From the NCBI GenBank assembly GCA_001931875.2, contig MSJH02000479.1, positions 62,001 through 126,000 of the forward strand: a stretch of 64,000 bases of DNA. Direction: 5' to 3'. A program made the translations under genes and the position numbers. Below are positions 45,544-58,106 of this stretch, piece after piece (the first letter of the stretch is position 1; every line of letters starts with the position of its first letter). Source of the DNA: Byssochlamys sp. IMV 00236 (taxonomy: Eukaryota; Ascomycota; Eurotiomycetes; Eurotiales; Thermoascaceae). The notes beneath the pieces were generated by a model that had not been told where the DNA came from, ran no database searches, and worked only from the letters and a program-made list of their open reading frames with translations.

Positions 45544-48500
45544 GTTGAACCTGGTTTCCTTGCCTCAATAAAACGTCGACGTCTGACTGCAAAGATTCGC
45601 GAACGACTCTCAGAGACTGCTTTTTTACTTTATATGTGCTGCTCTTACAGATATCTCCAGCTGTTCATCAGCGGGACCCGCCCAGTTCTTCCCCAGACGT
45701 CAATGATTTGATGTCCAGAGCTTTGGATGGCTCCCTAGCTCAAACAAGGGAAGCTTCGGACATATGATATTCTGCCACAGGTCAGTACATGCAAGAACGG
45801 CCTGATACAAGTATATCAATGCATTTCGATACCATGGAACAGCGGCAAAGTGGCATACCCAGCACAGAAGTTCCATACAACCTTTCTACGGTATATTCCG
45901 AACTCCATACCACAGAAATAAGGAACGAGGCTTTCAAGCGCAAGGAACCGGTCCCTTGAATGCAATTAACCTGTATATCCAAATGCCAATAGAAGGTATA
46001 CTCGGCGCAAACCACATCCCATGTCCTGCGAGAAAGGCGAAATAATGAGAGCAAAAAATGAAAAAGAAATCGAGGATCAAATATTATCTTTGAAGTGTTC
46101 AACGAGTGTTAGGGAAACCCATCTGGCTTCCCCATAGAAGTCCAATCCTTCCCCAGGACACGGGACAACCACGAACATTAAAAACGACACCATGTTGACA
46201 ACTGAACGCGTGATAAACAGATCGGACGTCCACAGTGCATGAACACACACACACACACATACAAGAAAAAAAAATATCAGGTCTAGTACTCATCATTACC
46301 GGCTCCGCAAGGCCCATCGCCCATAGCCAGACAATCGCCAGGGAAAGCGGCATGTCGCGTTCGCCTCAGACAGCGAGAAGATCGGCCGCTACGGCCGAGA
46401 CCAATGGGGAAGGATAGTGCGGTCCTTGGCCTTTTCGACAGACGCAGCCAGGGCCCGACATACACAGCATCGCCAACCACTCCGCGTACAGAACGGCCTT
46501 CGCTCCTGGCTTGGACGGGTTACGGCTGAAGATTCCACGGCCCCCGGCCTATGTTTAAGGGCCGGCAGGGCCAACGTGGCACGGTTCTCTGATTCCATCG
46601 TGGAATCGTACGAACCAATGACCCTCACACCTGCAAGGGACCCGCGAGTGATGGTTCCCTGTCTCCGAGTGAACCGGATTAGATACATGATAGAGGCCAG
46701 CACCTAGCCTACTACCGTCTTTTTTTCCCATCGACCATTGAAGGCCACTTGGTGAGTGGCTACCCAAAGGGAGGCGATGACAGCATTTTATTTACCGCTT
46801 CTTATTGGAAGCAGTCTGGCATTTCAACGTTGTGGGATACATTCGCCGTCATTGGATTGGAAACGTTAACCATACCATCGGAAAAGCGTAGTATTCAGGC
46901 CTTTCACATACTCAGAAAGGGGGCCTGTGCTCGTGCTGCGTCACGGAGATGCTGGATCTGCCCACCTTCACTCGTCATTTTCTGTAGCCATATTAAGCGG
47001 CTGAATAAAGGCCTGATCCCGTGGATGACTGAAATGATGATCGCATTTCCCTGATGTTGAACCTTTGCGGTGCGATTGGAGGGCCTATTATTGAATGTGG
47101 CAGTGAAGGGAGATCCCCTCCTAAGTACTATCAACTTCAACTATTCGACCACCGTCCACCTTTCGCATGGGCACACTGCACTACTACACACTGTGCATTG
47201 ATTCTAGAAGGGCTAGAGAATCGATACAACGGCCAGATCAGCATGCAAATCAGCCTTGTCAGGCGGTACTCGACAAATTTACTGTTTGCTACCAAACAAC
47301 AGCAGTTAGTAGTAGGTATCTATCTACCTACCCTCACACAATCATTCCGGGACCGAGAGACCGAGTAGCCCAGTACGAGTCATAAACGGACAGTCCGACA
47401 AGGCTCTGCTACTTTCTAGAAGGGTTCGTAAATTTTCGCAAGACCGCCTAATAATAATAATCCTCATCTAGCCCATTCGTCACCCAAGCTCAGTACTTGA
47501 TAACTAATCGGGATTCCCATCTGCAGCGTGCCCGTAGTGGGTTGCCTCGGCAGTTCTTTCTATCGTTGGAGAAATCATCAATTACCATCATCATCACACA
47601 GGAAGATAAACTAACTAACCAGTAGGAAAGCCTCCCATCACTGTTCCAGAACATCGCTCTTTTGCCTCTCCGCACCCCGAGCACCCGAAATCAGCTACTT
47701 AACTAAGACCTAGTTAGTAACTAGTGATCCATCTTCGTGGCTCAGCCTTACGACGTAACGGACCAGCTCTAACCACATAATGCACTATTATTCGATGACC
47801 TTACTTACTTACTACTAGCCTAGCTTGTTTCCATTACCAGATCGTTTTCTTCTTTCGCATCGACGGTCACCGCACGCGATGGGTAAATTACGTGTTTTAT
47901 GCTATACATAGTTTTGGAATTTGAGTTAGGTAACTAGTCCACTCGCTGGCGTAAGCGGATGAGAAACGGGTTTCAGATGTCGTGGCGGGATCTAAGGAGG
48001 GGTTTAATTAGATCGGCATCTAGATAGACACCGAGGAAATGGAACTGGGGAACGACGACGACTGCGCGGCAACGTTCACGGGGTTAGTTAGGGTCGAATA
48101 AACAGGCCTGGCGATGGGAGATGGGAGTGATGTGGGAACTGTTGCCGGAGGGTATGTGTCCCACGCAATTTACGTAGTAACGATCATATGAACACATATT
48201 CTTAGAGCATTGGATACACATAGAACTACCAGACAGGACGTAACAGAAGATAAAAGAAGAGAGGAATTATGTCCTTAAGACTTAAGCAAGAGGTATTGAT
48301 ATAAACATGGTTATCATAACTTGAGAATAGAAGAGAAGACAAAGAAGAAAGGCGACTCAGACATTCTTAATCATATCAAGTTCCTAGAAACATATATCCT
48401 AATATCTCATCCTGTTCTGTACCTGGTCATTTGTGCGCGTGAATAGTACGTATGTCATTGGCTAAGAGACACACAAAAGAAAAAACATACGCAAATAAAA

Positions 48501-48777
48501 GAAAAGAAAGAAATGCCATTGAGATAATATGGCAGCGTCCGAAGTCAAGTCATGCGAAAGGCGTCTATGTCAAGCTATGCGCAGACTGGGGAATCTCGAG
48601 TATTTCGCTAGTGCAGAGCAAAATGAAAGAAGAATGAAAACATGCCGATTTCGTTGGTCGTTAGAAAAATGTTGGATGCGCTTCCCTCGATTGACCGCCT
48701 TGAAAATAAACGCCAGATTCGAAAAAAGGTCGCGTTGAATGCATGTACTCGTATCTGATGGTTCGTGGAAACATACT
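45544..48777. other. 3.2 kb intergenic with structured RNA candidate
   Basis: Lies between the start of the large membrane protein and the end of ATG2. It contains a (CA)n tract at about 46243-46259, the GC-rich hairpin island at 46382-46726 listed separately, and AT-rich sequence with TAGTTAGTAACTAG-type words at 47600-47950. From 48200 to 48700 it is A-rich and probably includes the ATG2 3' UTR. No protein gene is supported. Confidence 0.5.
46514..46726 (+). ncRNA. Candidate structured RNA ending in a T7 run
   Basis: The strand shown folds into a closed array. GACGG(G)T at 46514-46520 can pair with ACCGTC at 46714-46719 as a closing stem. Inside are three strong hairpins: GGCCC+CCGGCC (46539-46549) with GGCCGG+GGGCC (46560-46572); GGTTC and GATTCCA with TGGAATC and GAACC (46583-46616); CAAGGGACC with GGTTCCCTG (46634-46661, two bulges). 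Immediately after the closing stem comes T7 (46720-46726), a Pol III-type terminator. The surrounding DNA is AT-rich, so the GC island stands out. It matches no snRNA, SRP, U3 or RNase P/MRP pattern that I recognise. Both strands are also open over about 95 codons without family resemblance. Confidence 0.4.
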
Positions 48778-51700
48778 CTAGTGTCGTTTGTATTTCTATA
48801 ATAAGGATAGCCGTCAGCATGAGCCAGAAACGCAAGAGCCAGGCACAGGATCGTGCTGGATTTACGACTTACATCGTCCATTCTCCTCCTATTAGTCGGA
48901 TCCAAGGTATTGCCTGCGCCCAACAACGTCTGTCCGACTGCCTTGGTTGCTCCAATAGCAGGTCTGAGGATGACCGTTGGAGCTCGTTTGAATACAGCCT
49001 TTGCAGCACCAGCGGCGCTGCCACTCTCCATGATTTCTCCAGGCACCGCAACAATTGCATCTCTAGTAAGGAGAAGGTCACGCTCAAGGCTGCTGTAGGC
49101 ACCTCGAAGGCCCTGGACAACACCAACAGGCTGGTCTGCGTACAATGAGATTCGCTTCTTCTCTTCCTCTTCAAGGTCGTCGTCGAGCACAGTCTGGGGT
49201 GCACCGGGTGCGTTGAGGAAGTCTTCAGCTCCTTGCAGTACCGTCTGTGTGCCGATGGCAAGTTTAGCACCTAACTTCACCAGTTCGTTCGTAGTCGTCT
49301 TTGCGAATGCCATCGCCCCCTTTTGGATGCTGCGGACGATACGCCCGTCCTTCTTATACTCGCGCATGGGAACGACAACAAGATCCTTGACACCGCTACC
49401 GACATTGACGATCGACCTAATCGGAGCTAGACCGGCAAGGACACCTGGGAGCTGGTTCCGCTTCACATCTGGCATCCATATATCGTTCAGGGTGAGTCCA
49501 AGCTTTTCGAACCCTGAAACCCCGTAGATGATAACATGTCGCAAAACCATGTCTGCATTGTCGAGGACAAAGAAGTTCATGAACTCCGTTGTACGTCCAG
49601 ATCTGAGACCTCCATAATCGACTCTCTTCGGCTTGAAATCAAGTCTGACCCTCACAGCATTGACCTCTACTCTCTGGAGGAACGGTTGTTCTCCGGGAGA
49701 GCTTGGAGCGGGTGCATTCTCGTCTTTGAACTCGAAGAACCGACTCATGAAGTCCAGAGCATCCTGGTCGACATGGAGGCGTAAGGGAAGGACAGTCGCC
49801 TGTGATCGTGTTAGACAGCGCTCAATTCTATCAAATTCGGCAGAGCTTACCTTAAGGACAATCTCAGACGCAGCAAGATCAGGGACAGGCTTTACGTTCA
49901 GAAGCTCTATGTGTATCATGCTTGTGCCACTCTCCCTTTCTCCAGCGTCATGCATATAGGTAGCAAACTTCTTCCAAGTGGAGGTTGGGATATGATCGAA
50001 TATCTCCAGATCTTTGACCCGGACATCCAAAGAGCTTACTGTTTCACCGGAGCCAGGTGGGAAGACGACAAAATCTGCCGATATACCTTTCAGCTCAAAA
50101 GTCATCTTGTGGTGCTTGCTCCTGGAGAGGCGCAGTTTCCTGCCTCTAATAGACGAGGACCGATCATGGCGTACTGTTGCTCCCGTCACAGTCGTGGATG
50201 TAGCATAGCTTCCCGTCTCACTAACGAGGTCGTCTATGTCACGGTTGACTTCCTGTGCGAGAGTACGTGGGTCCTTGTTTGCCGGGATGCCTATGTATAT
50301 AGAATTGAAGAGGAAGTCGCCGATGACTGACTCCTCTTCATCTTCAACTCCTGGAGATGCACGGCTGGCTGCCCTGGCTCGTCGCTCGGTAGCCTTCAGT
50401 TCTACGTCTTTCACAGCCTTGGATATTGTGTCCCTCGTCCGCTGCCAGTCATAGCCATCAAAGAGATTCCAGATGACATGCACATCACGAACCCTTACTC
50501 TCAGAGGGCTTCCCTTCAACTTGACATCGTTCGACAGCCCGTAGGTGTTATGGGATGAATCCCATCTATGCGCTGTGCCCCCGACGGCAGACTGCTTGGC
50601 AAAATGATCCTCTTGGAAGTCGAGCTCAGAAATACTTGACGTGACCTGATGTTGAGTATGGAAACTGTCGAGCAGGTCTTTTGATTGTGATGACGCCATC
50701 GCAGAGCCGCTCATGCTTTCCCTGAGCATATCGCCGTCAAAATCAGGCTTTGACGGATAGAACTCGCTGACGTATTCCAACTCATCCTCCCCGTGCTCCA
50801 CATTTGTATAATCTTGGGGAACGTCAGTAGCTTCAAACAGGTCTTCGGGTTCAGACATTGTTTCCGTAGCGAACGCGTCGCCAGAGAATGATGCAAGCAT
50901 ATCCTGAATTGGCATAACCTCGGTGCGGTATTTAAGAGCAGTACTTGGCGGTGTAGGCGGATTCAAGCCATTGAGGATGCTAATCAGCGTCTGCGTGGAA
51001 TCGGCGCACGTCTCAAGAATAAGCAGGTCGTCCCTTAACTCAACATCCAATGATTTGCTCCCGTCAGGTTCGAGCTCGATGAGCTTCACCAACGCCATGG
51101 CTGAGGAGATGTACGACACTGGAACATAACCCATATTGATGAACTCCTGAACTTGGTCGCTTTGCCCAGCTGCTGAGCCGAGTCTGCGTAAATTTTCCGT
51201 TAAGCCCACATTCTGAACATCATCAATAATCATGATGCAGGCCTTCCTGATATCCAATGAAGCCTCTAATGGTTTATCGTCATAGAACCCTCCCGAGAAC
51301 TTGGCAAAAGTGAAGACAACAAGACCTTTAGAGGGCAGATCCCGAGGGTTAAGTCCAATGACACAATTTCGCAAGGCGACTGCAAGCTTGAGAGGCTTGG
51401 TTTTCTCTTTAGAGGCGCCTAGACTTGTGGGAGAATGCATCGAGGAAGGGGCACTACTTTGCCGGCGATCTTGTAAATCGGCTAAGCTTGCAACAGACTG
51501 TGCCATATTGGTAGCAATGTCTTCCGTTGAAGTATTCTCGTCCATTCCTAGAAAAGCCATGATAGCAGGAACGGTATACTCCACACGGAGATTGTTCAAC
51601 TTGATTTTAACCGTTGGGTCCATCTCCTCAGCGATGAATCTGGCCATTATCATGGGAAGGGGGGCCTCCAGTTGCGTTCGACCCATCGTCGGGGACGACG

Positions 51701-54700
51701 CCTCTCCCACAAGCTCTTCGTTTCCATTTCTGGAGAGAGAAACACCCCCTACCTGAGCGGCAACGAGAGAAGGAATGCTTATGTGGGCGGCTTCAAAATT
51801 GGTGGCAAGCAAGCCGATGTCTCCTATCTTGCCCCCGATCTTTACTTGAGCTTGAAGTTCCTTGACTAGAACCAGCGTTAGGATCCCAGGTCGGTCGTCC
51901 TCGGGCAGATATTTGGCGACACTGGACAGTTTAGCCATCTCATTTCCGAGCTGAGACAAAGCATCTAGGGCGTCGACACGGGAGACGACCGTTTTAACAG
52001 TATCGACTGTCACTCGAATTACGGCCCCTTGCTTACGTTGCCGGAATAGAGTATCGAGCATGATGTCGTCGTCATCCTCGTACTTGTCTTTTGAAGGGGT
52101 AAGTAACGACAAAAGTCGATCCAAATCAACTTCCTTCGGACAGAAGAGATACAGGATTCGGATGTTTCCAAGACTGACTTTTGCTGGCGCATTACCGCCG
52201 TCATCAAGTCGTACCGGTCCTTTAAGCTTGGCTTTGTCGATTTGCAAGCCGACTGTATCAGATCTGCTGACAAGTTTAACCGCAGTCGTTTCAAGCTTGA
52301 TACCATGACTCTCCCCAACAACATCAACAGCGAGACCACCAAGTCGAACATTAACTTTCCACGGAACAGAGGCATCAGCGGAAACGCTTGTGGGCGTGGA
52401 AGGAGTTGCTTCAAAATGTACACCGCGCGGTCGCTTATTCGGTTCCGGCTTTGCACCTCTTACTGTTGACACTGACGCGATCGAGCTACCGAGCTCCAGA
52501 ATGGTACTCAAGCCACCGAACCAGCTCATTACTTCCTCCAATCGCTGAAGATTGAGATTCAAGTGTAATGGCAAAGTCGTAAGATTGACAGAAGCAAAGT
52601 CAGCCGTCCTTGTCAAGGAGAGGGATATATCTCCGTGTACAGGTGCTAAGATATCTCTTGTCGATTCTCGCATTTTGAGACCCTCGTTGAATGAGAGAAG
52701 ATCCTCAGAAGCGAAACCCAAGGTAAACTTCGAAAGCTCCAGACGGAGTTTCGTCGTGGCTGTATCCATCGCGAAATCCGCTCTTAGGCCGGATATCGTC
52801 GCTTGTAAGATGGTATCTGCAAGAGATGAGAAACCAGGCTGCGATGGCCGGAAGTCCACTTTCTGCACAGGGTAGGTGGAACCTGGCAAGTGCTCAAGGA
52901 ATTTGATAGAACAATTCTTCAAAGAGAAGTCCAAGATTGTTGAATTCCGTGCCGGAGCTCCTCGAGGACTATTCTGCTGGACATTTTCTTCCTTATCGTT
53001 ACCTTTATGAGCATTGAGTAATCTCTGGCCCATCTTTGTCAATAGCCATCCGGTGGCAATGTCGAACTGAATGGCGAGGGAGGCTACCTCAACAGAGAAA
53101 GCGTCACGTTGCTTTGTGTTTAGGGGCTGACCTGACGTCCGCTGTGCATGGTCCGCCGGGATAGATGAAATAGAATCCTGGCGTAGCCTCCTGGAGAAAG
53201 CCATTCTTGAGCTGGCAAGTTCACCGGCTGTAGACTCTGACAGGCTAACAGTAGACTCTCTCATATGATCACCAGATTGTCTGTCTTGCCATGTAGGAGA
53301 TTCATCCTCAGGTTCTGTTTCCGCCGTACCGTCCTCTGAAGGGAGCCAAATCTTTATTTCACTGATATCCAGGATTTTCTTCGCGACATCGGTGTCTTTA
53401 TTAAGAGAAGGAGAGAAGAAGTCGGATCTTGCTTCGGCATCTGGTTGAGCGTTCAGATCATGTCCATGGCTTCGTAAAGACTCCTGAGAACGTTGCAATT
53501 CGGTCTCTGGTTCGTGCTTCGCCGTGAGTTTCGGAGTGGAGACTATCGTATCATCCTGATCGTCCTGCTTGAGGTCGTCGAGCGGCGCGAACGAAGGAGC
53601 ATCTGCATCCCATCTAGAGGTGTGTACGTCCCTAATACTGGCCTTAGGTGATTCCCAGGCTCCAGGTATATCTGGGAAATAGCTCTTTGATGTGGAAGCA
53701 TGACTGATCGCACTCATATACATGCTTTCTGCCTCCTCGTGGGAGAAGATCTTCGACTCGGAGAGAGCCCCATTGGATGAACCTGATTGAGAATGAGCAC
53801 TGCCCGCATCAGAAGCCGGAGAGGCGAGAGGCGGATGGTTATCTTCGCTTATGCTCCCTTGCAATGAAGACACATGCTGTTCAGATGATGTGGACGGCTC
53901 AGTAGGTAGCAGGGCCAAGTGTTCATTTGAAGCATTCCTGGACTCACTCACGTGGAGCGAGCCTCTACTGCTTTGTATCTCCCCATGACCTGCGCCTGAG
54001 CCTGAGGATTTCTCCATACCAAGTGGTTCATCGGCAGATCCAAGGCCTTCCGAATGTGAACTCTGGTGCATAACCGTCTCTTCTGTGTTCCTAGGCTGCT
54101 GCTCTCCAGAATCTAATACAGTTGACCCTTCGACATCATCTCCGAGATGAGAATTGAATACCTCCTCTAGATACGCTGGGTTGTCTAAGAACCGGTCGTC
54201 GTACTGGCTAGCTGATAGATCTGGATAATCTTCCGGATAGCCGTCACTTCCGAATTCTTCATCGGTTCCAGCATCTGAGAATCGGCCGTCAGCCGTATAT
54301 GTTGATTGCTCCATACCATGGGTATGGGAAGTTCCCATGTCGGGTGCAGGCTCTGGATAAGGCTCCAGGTCGCGAGGGGGCGGCAGAATAGTCGAGTGTG
54401 TCATGGCAAGCGGGGAGTCATAATGAACGGATGCGGGCGCAGGTGATGATGTCCTACTAATTGTCTGACTCTCCTTAGGGTGCGTGGTGGGCGGCGAAGG
54501 AGGAGCCGCGAAACATGCATAGTTGGAGAATACAACCGGATCCGACAATAGCATTGCTTGTATATCAGACAGGGTGATCAGCCGCTTTCCCAGATTGACG
54601 GTATGACCCTTGTCCTCGCTGGAAGCATAGGAACCCACGCCATCGATGCACAGTTCTCTGATCGTCAACAGCCCTGTTATCGGATCCGGCTTGTCCTGCG

Positions 54701-55529
54701 GGTGCCTCTTCGTTGGCGCATCCTGTTCGAGCTCCATATCCACACGCAAAGCGACATCCTTGATCTTTACCTGCAGTCTATCCACAACGCCCTTTAAGAA
54801 GCCTGCAATGAAGCTAGGCAAGGAGACACCCTGCTGACCGAGTCCCAGCTCCTCATCATCACTAAGTGATCCAGATGACCGATGCAAGTATCCTGACTGC
54901 GATGAAATAGCCGCCTGCAGTTCTTCCTTTTCCTCCCGCGGTTCTGATTGTAGAAATGACTGCGCAAGGTCGGTCGTAGTTGGAAGCACTTGGTCACCGC
55001 CGGGATCATGGATATCCGACCGGAAGCCTTGAGAGCGACCGGATGTATCATGTCTTAAGGATGTAGAACTCTGATCCCTCCGCTTCTTGCCATCCGTACC
55101 TGTGTTGGGGTCGTTCGGTAGCAGTCTTAGATGTACACTGACACCTTCAACCTCCGCAACGATACCACTGCTGTAAATGTCGGCGGGTATGGTCACTCGG
55201 AGCAGGAGGATTCGAGCTTGAAGCAGTTCTGACGCTGGCGGGAGATGGAGAAGGGAGGAGAGTTTCTAGAGAGACGATATGATCAGTATGTTGCTTTGAT
55301 AGACATGCTCCGTAGCTATCGGAAATAGCTCCGATACAAGAGGTTCTTTTATCATTCGAGTACCTACCTCCAGCTTCAGACCAATATCCCGCAGTTCGAA
55401 AGTACTTCTCTGTCCCCAGCGGATGCCTAAACGGTCGAGATCCAAGGCATCGGTATCGATGAGCTCGAGCCGCGATAGGGCATACCGCAGCAGCCGCTTC
55501 TGGAAGAACGACGGCAGGAAGTAGGCCAT
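48778..55529 (-). CDS. atg2: Autophagy-related protein ATG2
   Basis: Rod-shaped bridge-type lipid-transfer protein linking the ER to the growing phagophore, working with ATG9 and ATG18; required for autophagy. Four exons, 55529-55368, 55265-49851, 49799-48873 and 48795-48778, sum to 6522 nt and 2173 residues, normal for Aspergillus-type ATG2. The N-terminus is the chorein-type start ([20 protein letters not shown], then [20 protein letters not shown]). The middle is long and partly disordered (about 130-620). Conserved blocks near the C-terminus include [39 protein letters not shown] and [25 protein letters not shown] sequence, and the last exon encodes KYKRH-stop. The 51-nt intron at 49800-49850 (GTAAGC...CTAAC...CAG) has no stop and is hidden in the open frame; its removal joins EIVLK to [17 protein letters not shown], the conserved form. 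Confidence 0.95.
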
Positions 55530-56306
55530 GATGGATAAGAAACCAAAAGGAGCCGACAAAGGCTCAAACTAGGATGCCAGCTATCATCGAAGCGCGATCA
55601 TGGTAAGGACAAGATGCTGTTCGCACGTCATCCGCTGGCCGATGCGGAGGCGGAAAGTTGGAGTAAGTGTAAGGTCGTCGTTAGTTTTGAGGGTCCGGGA
55701 TGGACGCCGTTGCTCACCGATGGCGGTGATGTAGGACGCAGCGCTTCAGGTGGCGGAACACCGCCCCTTCTGAAACCACGAGGATTTTGTTCAAGAGGAG
55801 GTTGGTCGGGCCCAGTTCAGAGGATGGGGGATGCTGTGCTGGCTAGTTTCCATCTCATCGTCCCGGCGATGGATGCAAGCAGGCACCAAGTGTCACCACT
55901 CGGAGGCCGCAAGGTCAGTGGCGGGGTTTGAGAGCTGTGATGGTGATGCTTCCGCAGGAGAAGAGACGGCGCAGACCAGTAGCACCACAGCCAAACGACA
56001 GCAAGCAAGGGAAGATGATCTATCACTCACGCTTATCTATGAAGATAAATGTGCATAGTATTCTCCTTACTCCTGGTACCTACCACCAGGTATCTAGATT
56101 ATTGTGTCTCAGTCACACATCCGGATGCGGTCAAGCTGTTTCGTCCGATCATCGATCATCTATACATTGGACATCAGATGACCGTCTCATGTCAGTCTGA
56201 TGAGAGCTTTTCTAAATTGGAGACAAATTATGTCTTATTATGAATTAAATCCAAAGTTCTAGTAACCTATATCATCATTGTCTTCTTCTTCTTTCTTGGT
56301 TGTACC
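55530..56306. other. Intergenic: ATG2 promoter and adenosine deaminase 3' end
   Basis: 777 bp between two minus-strand genes. The ATG2 promoter and leader occupy the left part, up to about 55900. The right part near 56200-56300 is AT-rich and should be the deaminase 3' UTR. No coding signal was seen. Confidence 0.5.
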
Positions 56307-58106
56307 TCAGTTATCGTCACCATCCAGCCCTTCGTCTGCAAACTCCATCACGATCCACTGGCAGAACTCTTCAAAGTCGGCATACCACTCTCGCAAGCGC
56401 TGTGCTTTCACACCATTCCCAGTGACACCGTCACGGATATCCTTCTGCCACTCAGCTGTGGTTTGGTCTTCAAAGCAGCTCCAGCGGATCGAGTTCTCCG
56501 CCATCACAGCGAGGCCTTCGAGGCCCATATTCTCCAGTCCCTGAAGCGCTTGCCAGAAGTCATGCGTCAGTCCATTCCTGCCGTGTCCCAGTACAGCCGG
56601 GTCATCGTTACAAAGAGAGACCGGGACTCCCCGCGACAGCAGTGCTGGGAGGGGATGCGATTTGATCGAGCTGGTCAGCCGTAGGATCTCATTCGAGATG
56701 GGACAGCATTCAATCAGTATCTTCTTTTCTTTCACTAGATCGATGAGTAGAGGATGCTTATATAGCGAGAAGCCATGGCCGATCCGCCGGGTTCCCAAGA
56801 GGATAGCATCGAACAGATTGTTGTCTGTCGCATCTCCGTCACCCAGACACTCGCCCGCGTGGAAGAAAAAGGGGATTTCCACGCCCTCCTCCGCGCAGGC
56901 TTTACGAAACCAGAACAGAATGGGTGTCATATCCACGAGTGGTCTGCCTTGGTCTTCCTGCCCGACAACGTCAAAACCGCAGATTATCTCTGGGAATTCT
57001 TTCTTGGATTCGATGCATTCCTTCATACTCTCGACAATATCTCGGTTTGGCAACCGGCGCAGAGTTGTCCAGATAATTCTTGCGCCGTGGAATCTCGCTC
57101 CCTTTTCTGTTGCTTTAAAGGCCTCGACTTCCTCCTCGAAAACGTTAAGGAACTCCATGTAGTCGTCCTCTGGGGTCTCGCTGTTTTCCCGGCGATATTC
57201 AAAGAGGAACGCGACTCGAAAGTCGACATACTTTATCCCATCGACTGCAAGCTCGTCGAGCATTCGACGCAGACACTTTCTTAGTATTGGCTCGTAGAAC
57301 AGGATCGAATTGATAACGGGGAAAGTCCGCTGAAAGATGGCCCAGATTGCATCCACTCCGTGATGGTGATTATACGAATGATCCGGAGCGATCATACATC
57401 GGCTCTTCAACCACTCGCGAAATCCACTCTCTCCACCGCGCGGGAAGGTAGAAGCAGCTTTCTGAATGTGAAGCAGGGTCGAAGGCTCGTAGTCATCTGT
57501 CCATATCGAGGGCTTATTGTCCGATTTGGACAAAGGGCGTTTGGAAAACTGGAAAGATACCGGGGCCACATCTAGAGCCTTATCCGATGATAATGGCTGG
57601 GGTGCGGAAATGTGTATTCCGGGCGTTGTAAATGCCAGATCGATTAGATAGTCGAGGTCAAACATGGCATCCATGTGGGCATGGAGCAGTGCGCCTTTGG
57701 GCATCCGGTGCACAATCTTCCAGAGATCCGTCTTCTCCATGCGATCCTTGGCCAGATTGAACATGATACCTGGATAGAGCACTTCATCAGACTGGTGGGC
57801 GATTTTTTCCTCTAAATGATCAGTCCACACATCTCGCTGCTCCCTGGCACGGATGCGGGACACGATCCTGGATGCCTCCGCAGCCACGCGGGACATGGAT
57901 TTACGAAATGTATAATCTGGACGACGTTAGATCATGTTCACTTCTATTTTCCCCAGTGATGAGAGATAAGGATCAAAACTACCATGACGCTGTTTGCGCT
58001 CTTCCTGGATAAGTGCTTCTCTGCCGTTGATATATTTTTGGATGAACGGATCTCCAAACTGAGGGATCCCCTCATCCAACTCCCACTCGTCGTCACCGGA
58101 GCCCAT
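56307..58106 (-). CDS. Adenosine deaminase, ADGF/CECR1-like
   Basis: Zinc-dependent deaminase converting adenosine to inosine. Two exons, 58106-57983 and 57916-56307, join G|AT over a 66-nt intron to 577 residues; an upstream in-frame ATG at 58121 would add five. The architecture follows the ADGF/ADA2 branch: an N-terminal helical part of about 110 residues, then the metal-binding HAHMD at 120-124, HAGE at 395-398 with the catalytic Glu, GHG with the third zinc His near 423, and NDDP at 479-482. These residues are all present. Unlike animal ADGF, no signal peptide is seen, so the enzyme is probably intracellular. Its 5' end faces a CNT nucleoside carrier across 2.2 kb, which suggests joint use in nucleoside salvage. 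Confidence 0.92.

Noticed and set aside
46389..46707. Small proteins on either strand of the GC-rich island (about 95-104 codons)
   Set aside because: Both strands are open at once, which is expected from base composition; neither resembles a known family.
48570..48872. Readthrough C-terminus of ATG2 in the open frame
   Set aside because: A GTAAGT donor at 48872 and an ATAG acceptor at 48796 give the conserved DD|KYKRH ending instead.
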